Assembly: GCA_035712145.1 (NCBI GenBank)
Contig: DASTBI010000140.1
Location: 1-39,369 of the forward strand
Source: Candidatus Eisenbacteria bacterium
Lineage (GTDB): Bacteria; Eisenbacteria; RBG-16-71-46
Length of the DNA stretch: 39,369 nt
Direction of reading: 5' to 3'
The notes below the pieces were generated by a model that saw only the letters and a program-made list of their open reading frames with translations, ran no database searches and was not told the origin of the DNA. Below, piece by piece: positions 8,417 to 16,818 of this stretch. The position numbers and the translations under genes are program-made. Within the stretch, counting starts at the first letter, position 1; every line of letters begins with the position of its first letter.

Positions 8417-9279
8417 GACGGTGGGTTCGTGCTCCAGTCGTAGAAGCCCTTGCCGGTCTTCCTTCCATGGAGTCCCGCCATCACCATGCGCTTGAGCAGC
8501 GGCGGCGCGGCGAAGCGCGGCTCCTTGAACTCCTCGAACATGATCTGCGTGATGTAGTACGTGGTGTCGAGGCCCACGTAGTCGCCCAGCAGCAGCGGGC
8601 CCATGGGATAGCCGCAGCCGAGCTTCATGGCGTTGTCGATGTCGTCGCGGCTGGCCAGTCCCTGCTCGAACACGCGCACTGCGTCGAGCATGTAGGGGAC
8701 GAGCAGGCGGTTGACCACGAAGCCGGTGGAGTCGCCACAATTGACGGCGGTCTTGCCGATGGCCTTGCACCAGGTGTTGACCGAGTCGAGCACGGCCTTG
8801 TCGGTGCGCACCGTGCGCACCACCTCCACCAGTTTCATGAGCGGGACCGGGTTGAAGAAGTGGAGTCCGATCATCCGCTCCGGCCGCTTCACGAACGTGG
8901 TCATCTCGGTGATCGAAAGGCTCGAGGTGTTCGACGCGAAGATCGCTTCCGGCTTGCACGCGGCATCGAGCGTGGAGAAGGTCTCCTTCTTGACACCGAT
9001 GTTCTCGGTGATCGCCTCGACGATCAGATCGCAGTCCTTCAGGTCCTCGAGGTTCGTGGTGCCCTTCAGATTCTCCTTCACCTTGTCGAGCTCGAAGGGC
9101 GCGACTTTCCCCTTCTCGACCCCGGCCTGCAGGAATTTGGTGATCGACGCGAGCCCCTTGTCGAGCAGCTCCTTCGAAACTTCGCGCACCACCGTCGGGA
9201 ATCCGGCCTGGGCGCTGACCTGAGCGATGCCGCTGCCCATCAGGCCGCAGCCCACCACTCCGACTTTCTGGATCGCCAT
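8413..9279 (-). CDS. hbd: 3-hydroxybutyryl-CoA dehydrogenase
   Basis: 288 residues, the typical single-domain 3-hydroxyacyl-CoA dehydrogenase length. It has the NAD-binding motif GVVGCGLMGSGIAQ, IVEAITENIGVKKE, the catalytic-region SNTSSLSI and GLHFFNPVPLMKLVEVV (catalytic His), and DSTGFVVNRLL starting the C-terminal domain. It oxidises (S)-3-hydroxybutyryl-CoA or reduces acetoacetyl-CoA in the cytosol, the step after the thiolase encoded 3 kb away. GGAGG lies 10 nt before the ATG. The stop overlaps proC by 4 nt. I see no functional link between hbd and proline synthesis; coupling may only reflect genome compaction. Confidence 0.93.
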   Translation of the reverse strand: MAIQKVGVVGCGLMGSGIAQVSAQAGFPTVVREVSKELLDKGLASITKFLQAGVEKGKVAPFELDKVKENLKGTTNLEDLKDCDLIVEAITENIGVKKETFSTLDAACKPEAIFASNTSSLSITEMTTFVKRPERMIGLHFFNPVPLMKLVEVVRTVRTDKAVLDSVNTWCKAIGKTAVNCGDSTGFVVNRLLVPYMLDAVRVFEQGLASRDDIDNAMKLGCGYPMGPLLLGDYVGLDTTYYITQIMFEEFKEPRFAAPPLLKRMVMAGLHGRKTGKGFYDWSTNPPS

Positions 9280-9413
9280 GGAGCGAATGCCTCCGAGAGA
9301 GAGTTCGTGCGGAAACGAGCCGGCGGAGGATACACGAGCTCGATTCTCCCCGGGCCCCGTTTCCGCTAGAGTGGATTCCTTCGTTGCGCCCCGCCATTCG
9401 GTTGGAGGCCGTG

Positions 9414-10631
9414 TTGACCCCCTCGGTCCTGGATAGCCTGGTTCTCGACAACATCACCAAGATCGTGCTGCTCGTCCTCGACGGCGTGGGCGATCTGCCG
9501 CATGCCGACCAGGATTGGAAGACGCCGCTCGAAGCCGCGAAGACGCCGAATCTCGACGGAATCGCGTCGCGTGCCGCGCTCGGCCGCATCCTGCCCGTCG
9601 CTCCCGGCATCACGCCGGGCAGTGGCCCAGGGCATCTGGCGCTCTTCGGCTATGACCCCATCGAGACCACGGTCGGTCGCGGTGTCCTCGAGGCGCTCGG
9701 CGCCGGGCTCGGGCTGAAGCCGGGCGACGTCGCTGCGCGCGCCAACTTCTGCACCCTCGACGCCCAGGGCGTGGTGACCGATCGGCGCGCGGGTCGCATC
9801 TCCACCGAGGTCTGCGAGCGTCTGGTCTCCGAGCTGAAGAACAAGGCCGCCGAGATCGAGGGCGTCGAGGTCGTGCTCCAGGCCGGCAAGGGGCATCGCT
9901 TCGTCGCGGTCTTCCGCGGGAAGGGCCTCGGCGGCGAGGTGAGCGACGCCGACCCGCACAAGGAAGGAAAGCCGATCCCTTCGTCGCAACCCGTGGTGAA
10001 AGGTGCGGCGGCCGAGAAGACGGCGCGCGTCGTCAACGCGTTCGTGAAGCGCGTGGCCGAGGTGCTGAAGAGCGAACATCCTGCCAATGCGGCCCTCGTT
10101 CGCGGCCTCAGCGAGCGTCCGGCCTTCCCCGGCTATCGCGAGCGATTCAAGCTGGGAGCGGCGGCGATCGCCGCCTATCCGATGTATCGCGGCGTCGCGC
10201 AGCTCGCCGGCATGGACGTGCTGACCACCGGCGAGGCCCCGGGCGACGCGTTCGCCACCGCGGGCGCGCGCTGGAAGGACTACGACTTCTTCTTCGTCCA
10301 CGTGAAAGGCACCGATATGGCGGGAGAAGACGGCAACTTCGCCGCCAAGGTGGCCGCCATCGAAGATGTCGACCGGGCGCTCCCGGAGCTGCTGAAGCTC
10401 GAGCCCGACGTGCTGTGCATCACGGGCGATCACTCGACGCCGGTGGCGATGCGTGGGCATTCGTGGCATCCCGTGCCAACGTTGGTGTTCGGGCGCTGGT
10501 GCGGGGCCGACCGCGCGGATCGCTTCCATGAGAAGTCCGCGCGAATCGGCAGTCTCGGCACGTTCCACAGCAAAGACCTCATGGCCGTCCTGCTCGCGAA
10601 CGCGTCGCGGCTGGACAAGTACGGAGCCTAA
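9414..10631 (+). CDS. apgM: 2,3-bisphosphoglycerate-independent phosphoglycerate mutase, archaeal type
   Basis: About 405 residues, as usual for the ApgM family. The N-terminus has the metal site strand VLLVLDGVGDLP, then TPNLDGIA, GSGPGHLALFGYDP, and near the C-terminus FFFVHVKGTDMAGEDG and CITGDHSTPVAMRGHSWHPVP, the metal-binding Asp/His cluster of the alkaline-phosphatase superfamily. It interconverts 2- and 3-phosphoglycerate in glycolysis. The start is uncertain: GGAGG (9404-9408) precedes GTG 9411 (2 nt) and TTG 9414 (5 nt); TTG 9384 is also in frame. TAGAGT at 9367-9372 is a plausible -10. The stop directly precedes the next ATG, so the barrel gene is probably cotranscribed. Confidence 0.92.
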   Translation: MTPSVLDSLVLDNITKIVLLVLDGVGDLPHADQDWKTPLEAAKTPNLDGIASRAALGRILPVAPGITPGSGPGHLALFGYDPIETTVGRGVLEALGAGLGLKPGDVAARANFCTLDAQGVVTDRRAGRISTEVCERLVSELKNKAAEIEGVEVVLQAGKGHRFVAVFRGKGLGGEVSDADPHKEGKPIPSSQPVVKGAAAEKTARVVNAFVKRVAEVLKSEHPANAALVRGLSERPAFPGYRERFKLGAAAIAAYPMYRGVAQLAGMDVLTTGEAPGDAFATAGARWKDYDFFFVHVKGTDMAGEDGNFAAKVAAIEDVDRALPELLKLEPDVLCITGDHSTPVAMRGHSWHPVPTLVFGRWCGADRADRFHEKSARIGSLGTFHSKDLMAVLLANASRLDKYGA

Positions 10632-11780
10632 ATGCGTTTTCGGTTCATGCTTCTGTCGCTCGCGTGGGTCGCCTTGGCCGGGCGCCTCGCACAGGCGCAG
10701 CCTCCATCACCGCTCGATCCATCGCTGTTCGCTTTTCCCGGCGGCACCATGAATCCTCCTTCCGCCGCGTCGGCAGGCCTGGCGGGCGCCGATCAGTGGC
10801 TCGGTGACGAGCCGTTCCATAACCCTTCCGTCATGGGCAGCCGCCGTGTCGTGCTGTCCCCCGAACTGTTGCGCGTGAGCCGGCAGGATCTGCGCGCCGA
10901 CAACCGCAACTTCGACGACAATCCTCTGTTCATCGATCTCGCCGGCGCCGCGGTGGCAATCCCGCGAGTGCCGGTGTGGATCTACGTCTTCCAGCCCGGG
11001 CTCCGGTTCGAGGACTTCGTCTTCAACCGCGGCACCGGCACCGACCCATCGGTGCAGCCCGCGGTCATCACGGCGCAGAGCGACATGCGGGAAGGCCGAG
11101 CTGGCGTCTCCGCGTCGGCCGGATGGGGGCAGTTCCGCGGCGGGCTCGCGGTGGAGTGGACGCGGCGTCAGGACCGGTACTTCGTCCGTGAGCAGTCGGG
11201 ATCCCCGGATCAGGGAGATCGCGAGCTGAGCTTCGAAGGCGACGCCTTCGGGTACAACCTCGGCTTCCGGTACGACTCCGCAGACTCCGGCGCCGGGCGT
11301 TTGACGGTGGGCGCCGCGCTGCGGGCGCTCCCTGCCATGGAATTCGATGCCGAGCAGGTGCTCACGCTGTTATCCGGCGACAGCGCCGCCATCATCCCCG
11401 TGGAGCGCGAGGCCGGATGGGAGGGGGGCCTGTCCGCTCGCTACTTCGTCACACCAGCCTTTGCGGCGCTCGCCGCCTTTGGCATGCGCACCGAGCAGGA
11501 GTGGACGGGCTTCGACACCACGGCCGGCGCGTTCACCATGTGGCGAGTCGGGATCCACTTCCACGATGCCCGTGATCCGTGGACGGCGCGTCTCGCATTC
11601 GGGATGGACGAGCAGGACGATTCGCCCGAGCCGCGCGCCAACATCCTGGGTCTAGGGTTCGGATGGAATCTCGAAGGCGTCCAGCTCGATCTCGGAGTCC
11701 AGCACGCCAGCATCGAGCGGACTGACGCGCCCCGCTCGTACGAAGATCGCGTGGTCGCGACCGTCGTCGTGGGTTTTTAG
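10632..11780 (+). CDS. Outer-membrane beta-barrel protein
   Basis: 382 residues starting with a signal peptide (MRFRFMLLSLAWVALAGRLAQAQ). The N-terminal mature part (AASAGLAGADQWLGDEPFHNPS) resembles the start of FadL/PorV-like barrels. The rest alternates polar and aromatic/hydrophobic residues in many short strands, and the chain ends in VVATVVVGF, with the C-terminal Phe typical of BAM substrates. It probably sits in the outer membrane as a transporter or as part of the secretion apparatus; the family cannot be fixed by eye. The ATG follows the apgM stop directly, so the two are probably translated from one message. Confidence 0.85.
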   Translation: MRFRFMLLSLAWVALAGRLAQAQPPSPLDPSLFAFPGGTMNPPSAASAGLAGADQWLGDEPFHNPSVMGSRRVVLSPELLRVSRQDLRADNRNFDDNPLFIDLAGAAVAIPRVPVWIYVFQPGLRFEDFVFNRGTGTDPSVQPAVITAQSDMREGRAGVSASAGWGQFRGGLAVEWTRRQDRYFVREQSGSPDQGDRELSFEGDAFGYNLGFRYDSADSGAGRLTVGAALRALPAMEFDAEQVLTLLSGDSAAIIPVEREAGWEGGLSARYFVTPAFAALAAFGMRTEQEWTGFDTTAGAFTMWRVGIHFHDARDPWTARLAFGMDEQDDSPEPRANILGLGFGWNLEGVQLDLGVQHASIERTDAPRSYEDRVVATVVVGF

Positions 11781-11821
11781 ACCCAGCGCCACATCGCTGA
11801 GCACTCCGTGGTGGTCAAAGG

Positions 11822-11840
11822 GCATGGATCTGCTCCATGC
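11822..11840 (+). other. Stem-loop between barrel and beta-helix genes
   Basis: A perfect 7-bp inverted repeat (GCATGGA / TCCATGC) has a 5-nt loop, 42 nt after the barrel gene stop and 37 nt before the next ATG. There is no T-run, so it is not a standard intrinsic terminator. It might attenuate readthrough or stabilise a 3' end. Confidence 0.35.
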
Positions 11841-11876
11841 TTGTGGCGGTGGCAAGCCGATCTCCCCGGAGGCTTC

Positions 11877-14015
11877 ATGAGTCCCCGCCGGCTCCCTCGG
11901 TCATTCGTGGCCGCGGCGTTCCTTTCGCTCGCACTCGCCATCTCTGGCTTCGCCGAGGCGCGAGTTCTCGTCCTGCGCACCGATGGAAGGGGTGACGTCT
12001 CGACCTTCCAGGCGGGAGTGGACGAGCTCCTCGGCGAGCCCTCGGAGTGGGAGCGCGACACGCTCCAGGTCCATCCCGGCACCTACGATGAGGACGTGTC
12101 GCTGGAGGCTACGCGACGATTCGATGCCGCGATCCTGTGCATCGGGGGTCCTGATCAGACCGAAGTGCGGAGCCTTCGCGGCTTTTCGACTCCGATCGAC
12201 GGGTTAGGCCACCTCTCGATCCGTGGCCTGCGAGTGCGCCATCACGTGGGACTGGGGGTCGACCTGCCAAAGCCATTCTCGATCCCCGCGTTGGTCATCG
12301 AGGATTGCCGATTCCTGGGCGATGTGGACATCCCGAGAGCCTATGGCGGTGGCAGCAGCGGATTCATCGGGTGCGAGTTTCTCGGCCGCCTTGCGCTGGG
12401 CGCGGCCGGATATCACGTGAGCCGTTGTCGCTTCACCGGCAAGACCGCCCGTCTCGCCCTGTTTACCGACTTCTTCCTCAATGTCGAGCAATGCGTCTTC
12501 AGCGGAGCCGACACCGCCGTCGTCACCGTGACGAACCAGACCGACAACGTGTACTTCGAGCAGTGCCGATTCAACGACGTGGCGACGGGAATCGCGGTGA
12601 CGCTGGATCCCAATGCCTTCGGCCCGTCGAACTACTGGGGTGTCCTGGTCAGGAACTGCGTGTTCGAAGACATCACAGGATCCGCGATTCTCGTGACCGC
12701 AGTGGGGCCGCCGCAGGACCTGGTGAGGCGAATCACCATGGATGTTTCGGGCAGCCGCTTCGAGAACTGCGGGAGGGCGATCGACGGCAGGCAATCCGCG
12801 CCGCTCGCTCTTCGCATGGCCGCCGATACCATTCTGGCTTCACACGACGCGGGAATCGAAGCCAGCATCGCAGGGGGCTCACTCGAAGGCGTCGTGATTC
12901 GGCAGGGTGGAGCGGATGGCGCTCGGCTGACCTTGAAGGACGGGCTCGACTTCAAGGTCGAGGATTGCCACTTCGTCGGCAACGGCGGTGACGGCCTCGG
13001 CCTCATCGACGGGCGCGGAGGCTCCGCCTTCGAGGTGGGGCTTCGCCGGAACTCGAGCCTGGCCAACGGCGGCGCGGGGATTCGTCTCGGACCTGGGTCC
13101 GCCTCGGATCCCACCGCAATTCTCATCACCCACAATCTCGTCGCGGGCAATGAAGGCGGCGGCCTCCTGATCCAGAAGGCCTATGACGGGCGCACCGAGA
13201 GCAACAATGCCTGGCTCAACCAGGGAGACGCGTTCGCAGGGCTGAAAGGCGAGGAAACGAACCTGGAGCTCGATCCTCAGCTGTGTGATCCCTCAGGAAG
13301 TGACGTCAGCGTGGCCTCCTTGTCGCCGTGCGGGCCGCAGGGACCCTACGGCCAGATTGGCGCACGGGGTGTTGGATGCAACCGAATGGGTGTGGCGGTG
13401 GACGCCTTGCCGAGGTCCCATCGGTGGATCAACACGCAATCGAAGGCCGGAGTGGGGATCGCGATCCTGGGCCAGCGTTTGTTCGATTCACGTCGCGTGG
13501 ATGCCGCAAGCGTGCTGGCGAATGGAATGGCGGCCTCTCCGCGCCCGAACGGCGCCCACGCCACGCACGTGGAGGACGTCAACCGGGATGGACAGCCCGA
13601 TCTCCTGCTGTCTTTCGAATCCAGGACCCTGCCCGCTCTGAGCAATGAGCTGAGGCTCGAAGGGCGGACCATCGATGGAGCGGCCTTCGAAGGAGGAGAT
13701 CAGGTGAAGTTCGCACCCGGAAAAGGAACGCGCCCTTCTCCCGCTCTCGATCCCGGTTCGTTGGCGCTCGTGGTGCCTTCGCCCCAACGCGCCGGCGAGG
13801 TCGAAGTGAGCGCGATCGTGGCCGAAGGCGACGCCGCGAAGCTCGAGATGTTCGACGTCACGGGGCGGCGCATTCTGTCTCGAACGCTTTTGCCAGAGGG
13901 CTCCGCCCAAAGGGTTCGTCTCCAGGGTGCGGATGACTTGCGAAGCGGCGTCTATCTGGTTCGCATGAGCCAGCGGGGAGCTTCGGTGACGCGAAGAGTG
14001 GTCCTCACCAACTGA
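11877..14015 (+). CDS. Secreted right-handed beta-helix protein with C-terminal sorting domain
   Basis: 712 residues from the ATG at 11877, chosen because GGAGG lies 4 nt upstream and a signal peptide starts there (RRLPRSFVAAAFLSLALA, ending AEA). Residues about 90-470 form a parallel beta-helix (repeated CxF/NxxxxNxGxGI coils, e.g. LVIEDCRFLGDV, NVEQCVFSGADTAV, NCVFEDITGSAI). A calcium-type DVNRDGQPDLLLSF loop (FG-GAP/dockerin-like) follows at about 566. The end is a FlgD/Por-type sorting domain (LEMFDVTGRRILSRTL ... DLRSGVYLVRM ... VLTN). It is probably a surface or extracellular polysaccharide-interacting protein; no pectate-lyase active site is obvious. Its stop abuts that of the convergent APH-family gene with no spacer. 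Confidence 0.88.
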   Translation: MSPRRLPRSFVAAAFLSLALAISGFAEARVLVLRTDGRGDVSTFQAGVDELLGEPSEWERDTLQVHPGTYDEDVSLEATRRFDAAILCIGGPDQTEVRSLRGFSTPIDGLGHLSIRGLRVRHHVGLGVDLPKPFSIPALVIEDCRFLGDVDIPRAYGGGSSGFIGCEFLGRLALGAAGYHVSRCRFTGKTARLALFTDFFLNVEQCVFSGADTAVVTVTNQTDNVYFEQCRFNDVATGIAVTLDPNAFGPSNYWGVLVRNCVFEDITGSAILVTAVGPPQDLVRRITMDVSGSRFENCGRAIDGRQSAPLALRMAADTILASHDAGIEASIAGGSLEGVVIRQGGADGARLTLKDGLDFKVEDCHFVGNGGDGLGLIDGRGGSAFEVGLRRNSSLANGGAGIRLGPGSASDPTAILITHNLVAGNEGGGLLIQKAYDGRTESNNAWLNQGDAFAGLKGEETNLELDPQLCDPSGSDVSVASLSPCGPQGPYGQIGARGVGCNRMGVAVDALPRSHRWINTQSKAGVGIAILGQRLFDSRRVDAASVLANGMAASPRPNGAHATHVEDVNRDGQPDLLLSFESRTLPALSNELRLEGRTIDGAAFEGGDQVKFAPGKGTRPSPALDPGSLALVVPSPQRAGEVEVSAIVAEGDAAKLEMFDVTGRRILSRTLLPEGSAQRVRLQGADDLRSGVYLVRMSQRGASVTRRVVLTN

Positions 14016-14915
14016 CTAGCTGACCATCTCGCTCAGAACGGTCTCGACGAAGTCCTCGAGCCGCGCCAGGTCGCCAACGTCAGACCCGTTCGAGTCCGAC
14101 ATGTCCGGCGCCAGATCCGTCGCGTCGAGCAGGTCCCAATACGGGTGACGAGCCGAGGGATCGCCACCCGCAGCGATATACGCCGCCGCGAAACGATCCG
14201 CGGGCCCACGGCCCAGATGAGCGGCCAGGTTGAGGCGCATGTGCGCCAGATCGATGCCCGCGGGTCCGGTGGCCGCGGTCAGCCAATCGATGATGCCCGT
14301 GATGCGCTGGCCGTCCCACAAGGTATTCCAGGGGTGATAATCGCGGTGGATGAAGGTCGAGCGGTGAGCCGGTCGTGGCGACTCGAGGAGCAGCGAAGCC
14401 ACGCGCTCCCACAGCTTGGGTCGCGTGGACGCCGCAGGTGCGGTCAGGCGCCTGGGATGTTCGTACGGCGCGTAGGTCTTGAGCCTCGTGTTTGGCGGCA
14501 CGGCGTGGACCGACACCAGTGCTTCCGCAGCACAGGAAAGGTAGCGATCGAGATCAGGTTTCCAGCCGGTGGCTCCAGGGATCCATGACTCGAGAAGCGC
14601 GGGGACTTCGCCCGATAGATCCACCGCGTGCAGGGTCGGCGCCGGGACTGCGGTGCCGGCCAGCAGCTCGAGCGCCAGCGCCTCGTTGGCCGGGTCGTAC
14701 CATGGGTCTTCGATCAGACGCCTCGCTTCGGGATACCGGCGCAGCACGAGACGGCGGCCGGCGCCGTCCGCGAGCACGACGTCTACCGAGTGCTGGATCG
14801 TTGCCGTCCGCGACATCGGGACGATGCTCGCGACTCGGGCGCGAGGCTCGAAGGACCGCTCGATCCAGGTGATCACCGATGCCGGAACGGAGTGAGACGC
14901 GTCGATCGTGCTCAC
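14016..14915 (-). CDS. APH-family phosphotransferase
   Basis: 299 residues with a GTG start overlapping the cotH stop by 4 nt (GTGA). It has the kinase-like catalytic loop FIHRDYHPWNTLWDG followed by the metal-binding IIDWLTA, the hallmark of the aminoglycoside phosphotransferase/choline kinase fold (PF01636). An upstream VVLADGAGRRLVLRRYP supplies the nucleotide-binding lysine/arginine strand. The substrate is unknown. Chromosomal relatives often act on small molecules or sugars rather than antibiotics, so resistance should not be assumed. The overlap with a CotH-type kinase lipoprotein gives a unit of two kinase-fold proteins. Confidence 0.85.
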   Translation of the reverse strand: MSTIDASHSVPASVITWIERSFEPRARVASIVPMSRTATIQHSVDVVLADGAGRRLVLRRYPEARRLIEDPWYDPANEALALELLAGTAVPAPTLHAVDLSGEVPALLESWIPGATGWKPDLDRYLSCAAEALVSVHAVPPNTRLKTYAPYEHPRRLTAPAASTRPKLWERVASLLLESPRPAHRSTFIHRDYHPWNTLWDGQRITGIIDWLTAATGPAGIDLAHMRLNLAAHLGRGPADRFAAAYIAAGGDPSARHPYWDLLDATDLAPDMSDSNGSDVGDLARLEDFVETVLSEMVS

Positions 14916-16288
14916 TGCCCTTCATTTCCGATGCTCGGCAGATGAGCATCCATCCACCGGAGACGATTCTCGATCCAGGCACGGAGGTAGCGCACCTCGT
15001 CCTCCCATGTCCTGTGGTAGGCGGGAGGATCGCTTCCAGGGATGGGGCAGTTGGGCCAGACCCGCTGACCCAGCGTCGGCCAGCGCTCGAAGTTGCGTTT
15101 GTGCGCGCCTCTCAGGGTGTGCGCTCCTCGGTCGATGATCGCGAGCACGCTGTCGGTCGCGAGCGGCCCGGTGCGAAGCTCGGTCCACCGATGGTTGAGC
15201 CTCGCGACGAAAGCCGAGTCGCGAAGCAAAGGGCGCCACCACCGCGGAGTCGCCTTCCTGGTGCGCTTGCTCGTGAAGAATCGAATCAGCCATCCGTCGG
15301 TGTCACAGCCGTCGTCGTACGAAGCATTCCCGGTCGATAGATCGAAGTCCCACACGGGGCCCATGCGTAGCGGTCCCCCGCGGTCCTTGTGCATCGAGCA
15401 GCTGAAGCGGTACCCGTCGATGTTCTTGAGCAGCTCCTGCAGGAGCAGATAGTCGGCGAACGAGTCGACGTCGATGAACCGCGAGTATCCCCCGCGATCG
15501 CTCAACGAATGGGCGGGAGGCAGAGCCGTTTCCATCGAGTCGAAGTAGCTCGCCAGCCAGGCCTTCTGCGCGGGCGCGGGGCGATGCGGGACGACGAAGA
15601 TGATGGTGTCCCGATGCGTGCTGAGTGGATCACCCGGCAGTGTGAAGAAGTCGTCGCCAGGCGCAACACGATCGACCTGGACGATGTAGCCGCCGCTCAT
15701 GGCCGGGCCGGTCGTGTCTCCCGCCCCGAGCGGAGCGATGCCGAGCCTCTCGGGGCTTCGACCCGAAGCCTCGACCAGAACATAGACGCCCTGATAGGTG
15801 AGCCCCCACGCTTGCTGCCGAAGGAAGAGCTCGACGAAACGCGTTCGGGGGCTCGCGAGATGGAGCCGGCCCGCCACGGCGTAGGCGAGATAGTTCCGCA
15901 TGAGCGACTTGTCGGAATACGGCCCATGGAGCACCCACTCGCTCTCACCGGGTAACCCGAGTAGAGAGGCTTTGGCTCGCTGACCTCGAGCGTCCCGAAT
16001 CTCGAGGGCATACGACTTCTTCTTGAATCGCAGCGAGCTATGGCCCAGAAGCTCGATGCCGACCGGGCCGCGATAGTCGGGGCGTGACTTCAGCGTCTGT
16101 GTAGAGTCGCCCGGGTCGTAATGGATCACCATCTCGGCCGGGACCTTGGGTCGGTCGAAGATGGCCCGCCCCCGGGTGTCGATGGTGACGATCGGCACTT
16201 CGGACTTGAACGGAGAGCAGCCCGCCAGGAGAACGACCATCGCGGCGCTGGCAAACCCAATCAGGTGTCCCATCAGGCGATAGGGCAC
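14912..16288 (-). CDS. CotH-family kinase lipoprotein
   Basis: About 458 residues. I chose the GTG at 16288 because GAGGGA lies 6 nt upstream; it leads into a lipoprotein signal (MGHLIGFASAAMVVLLAGC, lipobox LAGC). The ATG at 16273 is an alternative. CotH motifs are in order: IELLGHSSLRFKKKSYALEI, WVLHGPYSDKSLMRNYLAYAV, FVELFLRQQAW...YQGVYVLVE, and the catalytic-type GPVWDFDLSTGN. CotH proteins are atypical secreted protein kinases first known from Bacillus spore coats; many non-sporeformers carry them on the surface. Here the target is unknown. It is translationally coupled to the APH-family gene downstream. Confidence 0.88.
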   Translation of the reverse strand: MPYRLMGHLIGFASAAMVVLLAGCSPFKSEVPIVTIDTRGRAIFDRPKVPAEMVIHYDPGDSTQTLKSRPDYRGPVGIELLGHSSLRFKKKSYALEIRDARGQRAKASLLGLPGESEWVLHGPYSDKSLMRNYLAYAVAGRLHLASPRTRFVELFLRQQAWGLTYQGVYVLVEASGRSPERLGIAPLGAGDTTGPAMSGGYIVQVDRVAPGDDFFTLPGDPLSTHRDTIIFVVPHRPAPAQKAWLASYFDSMETALPPAHSLSDRGGYSRFIDVDSFADYLLLQELLKNIDGYRFSCSMHKDRGGPLRMGPVWDFDLSTGNASYDDGCDTDGWLIRFFTSKRTRKATPRWWRPLLRDSAFVARLNHRWTELRTGPLATDSVLAIIDRGAHTLRGAHKRNFERWPTLGQRVWPNCPIPGSDPPAYHRTWEDEVRYLRAWIENRLRWMDAHLPSIGNEGQ

Positions 16289-16562
16289 ACGGCATCCCTC
16301 GACTTGCGGCGTAGGCCAGGAGGGGAGAGATCGATTCTGGCCCAAACCGGCCGTCCCAGTCGAGCCGGCCCGGTTGTAGGGCAGGGGCGACAGTTTTTCC
16401 GGAGGATGACTCTCAGACGAAAGGGCCGACGACGGTAAGTGGTGTTCTCACACCGCCTGAGTGCTTCGGAGCTGCCCGGCCCGCTCCGTGCTTTGGGAAT
16501 GACACGCCACACTCACCACGGAGGGTTCCATGTGCCGCCCCTCGCGCTGGGTGCGCAGAGCG
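16289..16562. other. Non-coding stretch upstream of cotH
   Basis: No convincing gene is seen. The stretch contains a GC-rich imperfect inverted repeat near 16345-16375 (AACCGGCCG ... CCGGCCCGGTT) that may lie in the cotH leader or promoter. A short ATG frame at 16530 preceded by GGAGGG reads into low-complexity Arg/Ser-rich sequence and is not credible. Nothing else is recognised here. Confidence 0.4.
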
Positions 16563-16648
16563 GAAGTTGAGCGTGGCCACTCGAGTTATCGTCGGCTGCA
16601 TTTCGGCAAGGGGATGCAGTCGACGCGGGGGTGGCCGCGCTCAACTTC
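16563..16648 (+). ncRNA. Long structured hairpin, candidate non-coding RNA
   Basis: The outer stem pairs 16563-16580 with 16631-16648 (18 bp) and the inner stem pairs 16591-16601 with 16614-16624 (11 bp). They are separated by a 10/6-nt internal loop and capped by a 12-nt loop. All 29 pairs form if G-U is allowed; the only non-Watson-Crick pairs are T16574-G16637 and G16595-T16620. Both are G-U on plus-strand RNA but A-C mismatches on minus-strand RNA, which argues that the functional molecule is the plus-strand transcript. No flanking gene explains it. The 170 bp after it, to 16818, shows nothing recognisable. Class unknown. Confidence 0.5.
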
Positions 16649-16818
16649 TCGTTTCCGGGGCGCCTCCCTCAACGGCCCATCGACGGTGCTGATGGTTCAG
16701 GCGCTGTGGGGAGCGGCAGCCGTGGCTCTGCTTCGACGCGGCACGCAGGCTCACCATGCCCGCAGTGCCAGGGAGCCGACCGTAGCTGCGAGCACTCCAG
16801 CATCCAGCGATCGTAGCG

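Noticed and set aside
11840-11876. Riboswitch in the beta-helix gene leader (GEMM-like GGCAAGCC)
   Set aside because: The region is too short, and the conserved GEMM stems and tetraloop receptor are absent.
16563-16648. Integron attC site
   Set aside because: GTTGAGC and GCTCAAC fit the GTTRRRY/RYYYAAC consensus, but their order is reversed relative to attC, and no integrase or cassette array is near.
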